From Bacteroidota bacterium (GTDB lineage Bacteria; Bacteroidota; Bacteroidia; Bacteroidales; UBA1556): DNA of 5,143 bases. The notes beneath the pieces are model-generated. The model was not told the DNA's origin. It did no database searches and saw only the letters and a list, made by a program, of their open reading frames with translations. Where the stretch lies: positions 1-5,143 of the forward strand of contig QMPB01000402.1 of assembly GCA_003648395.1 (NCBI GenBank), in the 5' to 3' direction. Below, piece after piece: positions 1 to 5,143 of the stretch. Numbering within the stretch: position 1 is the first letter of the stretch; each line of letters begins with the position of its first letter. The translations under genes were made by a program, and so were the position numbers.

Positions 1-1080
1 GATGTGCTTGGAACTTCCCTAATGACGATGAGAGAAAATCTTGTTAAGGCGCAGAAAGCCGATAAAAAGAGAAAAAAGGAAGACGAACAACGAAGTTGGA
101 CAACACAAGGATTAGCAAAATTTGCAGAAATTCTTCGAAACAATAGTGCTGATATAAAGGAAATATCGTTTTCTATTATAAGCAATCTTATAAAGTATTT
201 AGATGCAAATCAAGGTGGATTTTTCTTATTGAATACTTCAGAAGATGGTGAAAAATATTTTTCTCTTGAAGCCAGTATTGCTTTTGATAGAAAAAAATAT
301 TCTAATAAACGAATAGAGTGGGGAGTTGGATTAATTGGAAGATGTGCTCTTGAAAGAGAAACAATTTATATGACAGAAATTCCAGTTGATTATATTAATA
401 TCACATCTGGTTTAGGTGATGCAAATCCTTCAAGTTTACTTTTAATTCCCTTAAACTTAAATGATGAGATATTTGGAGTAATAGAAATAGCATCGTTTAA
501 CAAATTTGAATATTATGAGATAGAATTTGTTGAGAAAGTAGGAGAGAGCATTGCTTCTACAATTTCTAGTGTTCAAATTAATTCTAATACTAAATATTTG
601 CTTGAACAATCAAAAATTCAAACTGAAGAAATGAGAGCTCAGGAGGAAGAATTGCGCCAAAATCTTGAAGAAATGCAAGCAACTCAAGAAGAAATAAGTA
701 AATCTAAGATAGCTGCTGAAATTGCGGTCAATAATATAGAAAACATTAGGAATCCAATTATTGCAATGGATACTGATTTTAATATTACATATATAAATGA
801 AGCAGGTTTAAAGTTTTCTGGAGTTACAAAGGAAATTGCTTTGCAAAGTAAATGCTATGATCTATGGAAAAATAAGCATTGTAATACCTCAGACTGCCGA
901 TGTGCAATGGCAATGAGTAGTAGAAAAGAAGAAACAGCAAAGACAGAAATTATTTCTTCTGGTGCGGAGATTCTTTATATAGGAAGTCCAATTTTAGATG
1001 ATGAGGGTAAAGTTATAGGAGTAATTGAAGAGATAATTGATTTTGCTAAAATTATCAATACTCTAGATAAAACGAACTAA
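1..1080 (+). CDS. GAF-PAS sensor protein, 3' part of a HAMP-containing signalling protein (5' truncated by window edge)
   Basis: The frame is open from base 1, so the GTG at 4 is almost certainly an internal valine and not the start. The first residues (DVLGTSLMTMRENLVKA) resemble the end of a HAMP linker, which implies a membrane-anchored sensor with its N-terminal half outside the window. Numbering from the codon at 4, a charged linker (about 10-45, ending in GLAKFAEILR) leads to a GAF domain (about 48-192; GVGLIGRCALERETIYMTEIP, then LLLIPLNLNDEIFGVIEIAS). Next come a coiled coil (about 196-240, with AQEEELRQNLEEMQATQEE) and a PAS domain (about 243-350). The PAS domain carries four clustered cysteines: C284, C293, C298 and C300. 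No histidine kinase, PP2C, GGDEF or methyl-accepting domain follows; the protein ends at TAA 1078-1080, directly after the PAS. Domain calls are confident. The ligand and output are unknown, and any output role must come from the missing N-terminus or a partner protein. Confidence 0.85.
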   Translation, partial: DVLGTSLMTMRENLVKAQKADKKRKKEDEQRSWTTQGLAKFAEILRNNSADIKEISFSIISNLIKYLDANQGGFFLLNTSEDGEKYFSLEASIAFDRKKYSNKRIEWGVGLIGRCALERETIYMTEIPVDYINITSGLGDANPSSLLLIPLNLNDEIFGVIEIASFNKFEYYEIEFVEKVGESIASTISSVQINSNTKYLLEQSKIQTEEMRAQEEELRQNLEEMQATQEEISKSKIAAEIAVNNIENIRNPIIAMDTDFNITYINEAGLKFSGVTKEIALQSKCYDLWKNKHCNTSDCRCAMAMSSRKEETAKTEIISSGAEILYIGSPILDDEGKVIGVIEEIIDFAKIINTLDKTN

Positions 1081-1106
1081 AACTAAAGTAATAAATTTTA
1101 AGGCTA

Positions 1107-1150
1107 TTAATCAATTATAGCAGCCAATATTGGCTGCTATAATTGATTAA
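1107..1150. repeat. Perfect 44-nt palindrome, possible terminator or operator
   Basis: Two 22-nt arms are exact reverse complements with no spacer. The centre is AGCAGCCAATATTGGCTGCT, flanked by AT-rich ends that start TTAATC and end GATTAA. It begins 26 nt after the stop of the GAF-PAS gene, which fits a transcription terminator. The 3' side lacks a clean run of T after the GC-rich core (it reads ATAATTGATTAA), so intrinsic termination is uncertain. The right arm ends 5 nt before the -33 element of a candidate promoter, so a role as a binding site for a dimeric regulator is also possible. Confidence 0.6.
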
Positions 1151-1155
1151 CACAA

Positions 1156-1185
1156 TTTGGTAACAAATCTAGGGAATTATGTTTG
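1156..1185 (+). promoter_or_regulatory. Candidate Bacteroidota-type promoter for the DUF6624 gene
   Basis: TTTG at 1156-1159 and TATGTTTG at 1178-1185 match the Bacteroidota -33 (TTTG) and -7 (TAnnTTTG) elements with an 18-nt spacer, slightly short but within the usual range. Transcription would begin near 1192, leaving a leader of about 150 nt before the ATG at 1346. The match is by consensus only, and such motifs arise by chance in AT-rich DNA. Confidence 0.4.
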
Positions 1186-1277
1186 GATGTTTATGAAATA
1201 GGCTGCATTATTCAAATAATTATTGTGGAAACGTAGTTTGCTATTGATGTTTTTGCATAAATTTATGAAAGAGGGAA

Positions 1278-1310
1278 ATGCTCCATAGTGGTATTATCCA
1301 TTAGGAGCAT
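1278..1310 (+). repeat. Imperfect inverted repeat (hairpin) in the leader of the DUF6624 gene
   Basis: ATGCTCC (1278-1284) pairs with GGAGCAT (1304-1310). Inside it, TGG can pair with CCA around a short TATTAT loop, with a small internal bulge between the two stems. It lies between the candidate promoter at 1156-1185 and the ATG at 1346. No T-run follows, so it does not look like a terminator. It could be a leader structure, a small repeat, or chance. The rest of the 1081-1345 gap shows no open frame of note. Confidence 0.35.
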
Positions 1311-1345
1311 ATAAGCAGCAAATATCTTAAGGAATTTTTGAATTA

Positions 1346-1738
1346 ATGAAAAAGCTTATTACTGAACATGGTTGGCCAAAATATTCTACAGTAGGTAAAT
1401 TAGCAGCTGATGCACCTTTATTAATTATTAATCATCATGAAAGTGATTCTGTTAGAAAAGTATATCTGAATCAGATAAAACAATCTTGTATTGATAACGA
1501 AGGTAGCTGTACAGAATATGCTAAGATACAAGATAGAATACTTGTTGGTGAGAATAAAGCACAAATCTATGGGATGCAATTTCGTTATAATAAAATACGG
1601 AAACTAGAACCTTTTCCCATAATTGATCCTGAGTATGTCGACCAACGTAGAAAAGAGATTGGTTTGGAATCATTAAAGGTATATTTGAAGAGGAAGATTA
1701 ATTATAATTGGACAGTGAATCAAAAGATTAGAAATTAA
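1346..1738 (+). CDS. DUF6624-family protein, probably N-terminally shortened
   Basis: A 130-residue protein recognised as DUF6624 from its conserved blocks: EHGWPKYSTVG near the N-terminus, then LLIINHHES, a DRILVGENKAQIYGMQF block in the middle, and PIIDPEYVDQRRKEIGLESLKVYL near the end. The function of this family is not known to me. Most members, as I recall them, have a further N-terminal stretch of several dozen residues before the GWP motif. Here GWP comes at residues 10-12, and an in-frame TAA at 1328-1330 leaves no room for it. I found no matching piece in the other two frames upstream. ATG 1346 is the only reasonable start; an AAGGA at 1329-1333 lies about 12 nt before it, far for a ribosome binding site. 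No signal peptide or membrane segment is visible. It stands alone between two non-coding gaps. It may be a short family member, or a remnant of a longer gene that is still open. Confidence 0.75.
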   Translation: MKKLITEHGWPKYSTVGKLAADAPLLIINHHESDSVRKVYLNQIKQSCIDNEGSCTEYAKIQDRILVGENKAQIYGMQFRYNKIRKLEPFPIIDPEYVDQRRKEIGLESLKVYLKRKINYNWTVNQKIRN

Positions 1739-1812
1739 GATTTGTATTGAGTGTGTATAGTTTCAGCCATGGTTTGGAGCTAATAAAAGCTATAAAAAAC
1801 AATATTACTTAA

Positions 1813-1837
1813 ATACTTTGTTTATTACAAAGGGTAT
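1813..1837 (+). repeat. Bulged inverted repeat over the -33 element of the pfk promoter
   Basis: ATACTTTG (1813-1820) can pair with CAAA (1828-1831) and GTAT (1834-1837), with a 2-nt GG bulge and a 7-nt TTTATTA loop. It overlaps the TTTG -33 element and ends 3 nt before the -7 element, a position where a repressor could act. With AT-rich arms of this length, chance is also a fair explanation. Confidence 0.25.
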
Positions 1838-1848
1838 TCATATTTTTG
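1817..1848 (+). promoter_or_regulatory. Probable Bacteroidota promoter of the pfk-mlaE-mlaF-cvpA operon
   Basis: TTTG at 1817-1820 and TATTTTTG at 1841-1848 fit the -33 and -7 consensus with the preferred 20-nt spacer. The expected transcription start is near 1855, giving a leader of about 25 nt before the ATG at 1880. No other promoter match is seen in the short downstream gaps, so this one would drive the whole gene group. The upstream part of this gap (1739-1812) shows only weak, short inverted repeats and no convincing terminator. Confidence 0.6.
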
Positions 1849-1879
1849 TGAGCTTAATAATTGTCAATAAACAAAATAT

Positions 1880-3097
1880 ATGACTGAATCGATTGCTATA
1901 CTTTGTGGGGGAGGTCCTGCACCTGGAATTAATGCTGTAATTAGTTCTATTTCAAGAGTTTTTCTAAAATCAGGTTATCGTGTTATAGGGATACATAATG
2001 GCTTTAAAGGGCTTTTTTCGGATAGAAGAAATATTGAGGAAATTGATTATAAATTCGCTGATCGTATTCATAATATTGGTGGTTCTGCTCTTAAAATGAG
2101 CCGATATAAACCTATTGATAAAGAGTTTAATCAAAAATTCTTTATTGAAAATAATGTAAAGCTTCTAGTTACTATTGGTGGTGACGATACTGCATCTACA
2201 GCAAATAGAATAGGTCAATATCTAAATGATAATGATATTAAAATTCAAAACATTCATGTTCCTAAAACCATAGATAATGATCTTCCTTTACCAGAAGGTA
2301 TTTCAACTTTTGGTTATCAATCTGCTAAAGAAGAGGGTGTTAGAATTGCAAATACTGTATATGAGGATGCTCGAACTAGTGGTAACTGGTTTGTAATAAG
2401 TGCAATGGGAAGAGAAGCCGGTCATCTAGCTTTTGGAATAGGCTCTGCCGTTCATTTTCCTATGATTATTATTCCTGAAATGTTTAATAAAACCCAAATC
2501 ACTATTAATAAAATTATTCGCTTGATAATATCATCTATTATTAAACGTAAATTATTGGGTATCGATTATGGTGCAGTAATTATTAGTGAAGGAGTATTTC
2601 ATTTTATGTCGGATAAAGAAATTAAGAATACTGGCATCAATTTTACTTACGACGACCACGGACACCCTGAATTAGGAACAGTTAGTAAAGCTCATATTTT
2701 TAATATTTTGCTTACTAGAGAGCTAAAAGAACTAGAGATTAAAGTAAAAAGTCGACCCGTAGAGCTTGGCTATGAGCTTCGTTGTGTACAACCTACTGCC
2801 TCTGATTTGGTTTATTGCACCTTGCTTGGAATAGGCACGAAACACCTTTTTGATTCTGGCTATACAGCTTGTATGGTTACTGCTGACCATACTGGTAAAA
2901 TCGCTCCATTATTCTTAAAAGATGTGCAAGACGAAAATGAGAAAATTAAACCTCGCCTTGTGAATATTGAGTCAGAAAGAGCTAAAATTATTTTTGAAGA
3001 TGGAATACAATATATTGGTCCTGGAAGCTACGAGGATGCTAGAAAGTATGTTAGTAATCCTGAATATTATGATTTAAGAAGAATACTTGAATGGTAA
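1880..3097 (+). CDS. pfkA: 6-phosphofructokinase, likely pyrophosphate-dependent (diphosphate--fructose-6-phosphate 1-phosphotransferase)
   Basis: A cytoplasmic glycolytic enzyme of 405 residues that phosphorylates fructose 6-phosphate to fructose 1,6-bisphosphate. Family motifs appear in order: the phosphate-binding GGGPAPGINAVI (10-21), GGDDT (100-104), PKTIDND (128-134) with catalytic Asp132, SAMGR (174-178), the ISEG segment with Glu237, and GYELRCVQP (298-305) in the sugar-phosphate site. Asp103 and Lys129 stand where ATP-dependent enzymes of the E. coli type have Gly104 and Gly124. That pair is the accepted mark of pyrophosphate use, in which case the reaction is reversible. At 405 residues it is longer than the 320-residue E. 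coli enzyme, as in the TP0108-like group. Some relatives with similar residues do use ATP, so the donor is an inference. The ATG at 1880 follows an A-rich leader without a Shine-Dalgarno sequence. It is first in a probable operon; the next gene begins 30 nt after its stop. Confidence 0.93.
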   Translation: MTESIAILCGGGPAPGINAVISSISRVFLKSGYRVIGIHNGFKGLFSDRRNIEEIDYKFADRIHNIGGSALKMSRYKPIDKEFNQKFFIENNVKLLVTIGGDDTASTANRIGQYLNDNDIKIQNIHVPKTIDNDLPLPEGISTFGYQSAKEEGVRIANTVYEDARTSGNWFVISAMGREAGHLAFGIGSAVHFPMIIIPEMFNKTQITINKIIRLIISSIIKRKLLGIDYGAVIISEGVFHFMSDKEIKNTGINFTYDDHGHPELGTVSKAHIFNILLTRELKELEIKVKSRPVELGYELRCVQPTASDLVYCTLLGIGTKHLFDSGYTACMVTADHTGKIAPLFLKDVQDENEKIKPRLVNIESERAKIIFEDGIQYIGPGSYEDARKYVSNPEYYDLRRILEW

Positions 3098-3127
3098 TTT
3101 TAAATTTATAGTAAAAGAGAAATTAAT

Positions 3128-3868
3128 ATGAACTTCTTTTTCAATTTTGGTAGATATATTTTGTTAATGAAAAATGCCTTTGGGAAACCATTGAATCATA
3201 GGTATTTTTTCAAGCAAATAGTAATTGAAATTGACTCTTTGGGTGTAAATTCATTGGGGATTGTAAGTATTATTTCTGTTTTTATTGGTGCAGTGCTTGT
3301 TATTCAAACTGGATATCAAATGCAGAATCCATTAATTCCTGCTTATACCCTTGGTTATGGTGTTAGAGAATCTATAATTTTAGAATTTTCACCGACAATA
3401 GTAAATCTGATATTAGCTGGTAAAATAGGATCAAGTATAGCCTCACAATTGGGAACAATGAGGGTTACAGAACAAATTGATGCCCTTGATATTATGGGTA
3501 TTAATTCTGCTAGTTTTCTTATTCTTCCTAAAATAATTGCTGGTTTATTTTTCTTTCCCATTATTGTAATCTTTAGCATGTCTATAGGAATTACTGGTGG
3601 TTATCTTGCTGCTATTATGTGGGGGATTTCTACTTCTCAAGATTTTATTGCAGGACTTAATTATTGGTTTATTCCCTTTGAAATTGTTTATGCCATAATA
3701 AAAGCTACATTTTTTTCTTTTCTAATTATTAGTGTTTCTGCTTACCATGGTTATTATGCAAAAGGTGGTGCAGTAGATGTTGGAAAGGCAAGTACTAAGG
3801 CAGTTGTTTATTCCAGTATAGCTATTTTATTGTCTAATTTAATAATTACTAAAATTATTTTGGGATGA
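3128..3868 (+). CDS. mlaE: MlaE-family ABC transporter permease (phospholipid/lipid transport)
   Basis: An inner-membrane permease of 246 residues, close to the usual MlaE/YrbE length. The family signature runs from AGKIGSSIASQLGTMRVTEQ (97-116) through IDALDIMGINSASFLILPKI; this cytoplasm-facing region contains the EQxxAL motif thought to contact the ATPase. The C-terminal block YHGYYAKGGAVDVGKASTKAVV (206-227) is also typical. Hydrophobic segments lie at about 43-63, 85-100, 135-162, 180-205 and 226-245. In the family, MlaE dimerises and works with MlaF and an MCE-domain protein (MlaD) to move lipids between the inner and outer membranes. The start ATG 3128 follows AAAAGAGAAATTAAT, a weak purine-rich site. 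The stop overlaps the next start by 4 nt (ATGA 3865-3868), which supports joint translation with the ATPase. The exact lipid and the direction of transport cannot be read from the sequence. Confidence 0.93.
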   Translation: MNFFFNFGRYILLMKNAFGKPLNHRYFFKQIVIEIDSLGVNSLGIVSIISVFIGAVLVIQTGYQMQNPLIPAYTLGYGVRESIILEFSPTIVNLILAGKIGSSIASQLGTMRVTEQIDALDIMGINSASFLILPKIIAGLFFFPIIVIFSMSIGITGGYLAAIMWGISTSQDFIAGLNYWFIPFEIVYAIIKATFFSFLIISVSAYHGYYAKGGAVDVGKASTKAVVYSSIAILLSNLIITKIILG

Positions 3869-4617
3869 TAGAAACTCGTAACCTAAATAAGTCTTTTGAG
3901 GGCAAGCAAATTCTCCATGGTATTAATATCAAGTTTGAGCAAGGCAAACAGAATATTATTATTGGTCAGTCAGGTTCTGGAAAAACGGTATTGTTAAAAT
4001 GCTTAGTTGGACTATTCGAGCCAGATGATGGTGTGGTTTTATTCAATGACAGAAATTTTACAGGCATGAATTTGAATGAAAGAAAACAAATCAGAAAAGA
4101 AATAGGTATGCTTTTTCAGGGGGGCGCTTTATTTGATAGTATGACGGTAATGGAGAATGTGATGTTTCCTTTGCTAATGTTTTCTGATTTGAGTTCAAAA
4201 GAGCAAATAGAAAGAGCAAATTTTTGTATTGATAGAGTAGGTCTAGAAGAAGCACACGATAAACTGCCATCAGAAATTAGTGGAGGTATGCAGAAAAGAG
4301 CAGCCATAGCTCGTGCTATTGCTCTTAATCCTAAATACTTATTCTGTGATGAGCCGAACTCTGGTTTAGATCCTAAAACGGGGGTTCTTATTGATAAACT
4401 TATTGACGAGATAACTAAAGAATATCAAATTACTACCATAATAAACACCCATGATATGAATTCTGTAATTGAGCATGGCGATAGAATTAATTATATTTAC
4501 AAAGGGCATTTATGGTGGCAGGGTGATAAAGATAATTTCTTGTCTACTGATAATCCAGAATTAGAAGATTTTATTTACTCAACAGAAATATTAAAACGAA
4601 TTAAACCCCAAAGATGA
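3865..4617 (+). CDS. mlaF: MlaF-family ABC transporter ATP-binding protein
   Basis: The 250-residue ATPase partner of the preceding permease; it hydrolyses ATP on the cytoplasmic face to power lipid transport. All ABC motifs are intact: Walker A GQSGSGKT (34-41), Q-loop Gln85 (GMLFQGGALFDSMTV, typical of the MlaF group), signature SGGMQKR (139-145), Walker B YLFCDEP (158-164) with Glu163, D-loop SGLDP (166-170) and H-loop His196 (NTHDM). The signature has SGGM in place of the common SGGQ, as is usual for MlaF proteins. The C-terminus (PELEDFIYSTEILKRI) is a short extension like that of other family members. The gene starts inside the stop of mlaE (ATGA 3865-3868) and its own stop overlaps the next start (ATGA 4614-4617). 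The pairing and motif set leave little doubt about the family. An MlaD/MCE gene is not present in the window and may lie elsewhere. Confidence 0.95.
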   Translation: MIETRNLNKSFEGKQILHGINIKFEQGKQNIIIGQSGSGKTVLLKCLVGLFEPDDGVVLFNDRNFTGMNLNERKQIRKEIGMLFQGGALFDSMTVMENVMFPLLMFSDLSSKEQIERANFCIDRVGLEEAHDKLPSEISGGMQKRAAIARAIALNPKYLFCDEPNSGLDPKTGVLIDKLIDEITKEYQITTIINTHDMNSVIEHGDRINYIYKGHLWWQGDKDNFLSTDNPELEDFIYSTEILKRIKPQR

Positions 4618-5143
4618 ATACTATAGATATTGTTATTGCAATTCCTCTTCTTTGGTTTACTTATAAAGGTTTTTCAAAAGGCTTAATAATTGAACTTGCT
4701 ACTTTAATAGCCTTATTGCTAGGGATATATATTGCAGGTCATTTCTCGGATTATACTGCAGATTTTCTTCGTGAAAAAATGGATTTTCACAGCAAATATA
4801 TGAGCATAATCTCATTTAGTACCACATTTTTAGGAATTGTAATACTAGTTATGCTTTTTGGAAAAAGTCTTGAAAAAGTAGTAGATATGCTGCTTTTAAG
4901 TTTTGTAAATAAAATTACAGGAGCATTATTTGGTTTAATTAAAGCAGCATTTGTAATGAGTATATTAATCTATATTCTTACTACCTTTGAGTTAGAAAAT
5001 AAAATTATTAGCCAAGAACTTCAGAGCAAATCTTTTCTTTATAAGCCAGTTAAAACCATTGCTCCAACTGTTTTCCCAATTATTAAAGAATCAAATGTTG
5101 GAATTCTTGACCGGATTGATGAATCCGTTCACAATGGTTTAGA
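4614..5143 (+). CDS. cvpA: CvpA-family membrane protein (3' end beyond window)
   Basis: An open frame starts at ATG 4614, overlapping the mlaF stop by 4 nt, and runs without a stop to the window edge: 176 whole codons plus two bases. The N-terminus (MNTIDIVIAIPLLWFTYKGFSKGLIIELATLIALLLGIYIAG) has the pattern of CvpA/colicin V production proteins: a short hydrophobic helix, a GF.KGLI.E turn, then a second helix. Further hydrophobic segments lie at about 63-83 and 102-122, and VNKITGALFGLIKAAFV (98-114) matches the family's conserved N-x-x-x-G-x-x-x-G-x-x-K/R block. After residue 123 the chain turns polar, probably a periplasmic or cytoplasmic tail. The family is linked to envelope stress tolerance and, in E. 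coli, to colicin V production; its molecular activity is not settled. Placement directly after mlaEF suggests an envelope role. Bacteroidota CvpA proteins are often about 170-200 residues long, so the stop is probably just outside the window. Confidence 0.82.
   Translation, partial: MNTIDIVIAIPLLWFTYKGFSKGLIIELATLIALLLGIYIAGHFSDYTADFLREKMDFHSKYMSIISFSTTFLGIVILVMLFGKSLEKVVDMLLLSFVNKITGALFGLIKAAFVMSILIYILTTFELENKIISQELQSKSFLYKPVKTIAPTVFPIIKESNVGILDRIDESVHNGL

Noticed and set aside
4..6. GTG as start codon of the GAF-PAS gene
   Set aside because: The frame is open to base 1, no ribosome binding site can be seen, and the residues here look like the end of a HAMP segment, so the gene begins before the window.
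1186..1345. Frameshifted N-terminal part of DUF6624 upstream of its ATG
   Set aside because: All three forward frames are broken by frequent stops, and none shows family motifs.
1754..1800. Possible terminator after the DUF6624 gene (CCATGG palindrome, AGCT repeats followed by A-run)
   Set aside because: The stems are only 4-6 bp and there is no T-run on the + strand, so it does not stand above chance.
3355..3579. 74-codon open frame on the minus strand
   Set aside because: It lies wholly inside mlaE, whose protein motifs are intact; the reverse product resembles no family and has no start context.
4116..4307. 63-codon open frame on the minus strand
   Set aside because: It lies inside mlaF across the Q-loop to signature region, which is clearly the coding strand.
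1..5143. CRISPR array, tRNA, rRNA, insertion sequence or phage genes
   Set aside because: No spaced direct repeats, cloverleaf, ribosomal motifs, transposase or terminal repeats were found.

Overview
This AT-rich window most likely comes from a member of the Bacteroidota. Three things point there. Two candidate promoters fit the Bacteroidota consensus (TTTG at -33, TAnnTTTG at -7). Start codons have A-rich leaders with weak or no Shine-Dalgarno sequences. The proteins also look like that phylum's versions: a GAF/PAS sensor with an AQEEELRQNLEEMQATQEE coiled coil, a diphosphate-type phosphofructokinase, and an MlaE/MlaF pair without Shine-Dalgarno-rich spacing. The genus cannot be named from this sequence. 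All genes lie on the + strand.

Layout. Positions 1-1080 hold the 3' end of a signalling protein: the end of a HAMP-like segment, a GAF domain, a coiled coil and a PAS domain with a cysteine cluster. Its real start lies before the window. Positions 1081-1345 are non-coding and contain a perfect 44-nt palindrome, a candidate promoter and a second hairpin. Positions 1346-1738 encode a short DUF6624-family protein that appears to lack the N-terminal part of the family. Positions 1739-1879 are non-coding and carry a well-fitting promoter.

From 1880 to the window end runs a tight probable operon: a phosphofructokinase with the residues of the pyrophosphate-dependent type (1880-3097), an MlaE-type ABC permease (3128-3868), an MlaF-type ABC ATPase (3865-4617) and a CvpA-family membrane protein (4614 to beyond the end). 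The last three genes are joined by 4-nt ATGA overlaps, which suggests translational coupling.

Working together: MlaE and MlaF would form the inner-membrane core of a lipid transporter that supports outer-membrane asymmetry. Its MCE-domain partner (MlaD) is not in the window. The phosphofructokinase is a glycolytic enzyme that probably shares the transcript without a known functional tie. I see no mobile element, CRISPR array, tRNA or rRNA, and nothing that clearly forms a new defence or signalling system. The best leads are the cysteine-cluster PAS sensor without an output domain, the perfect palindrome beside a promoter, and the shortened DUF6624 gene.
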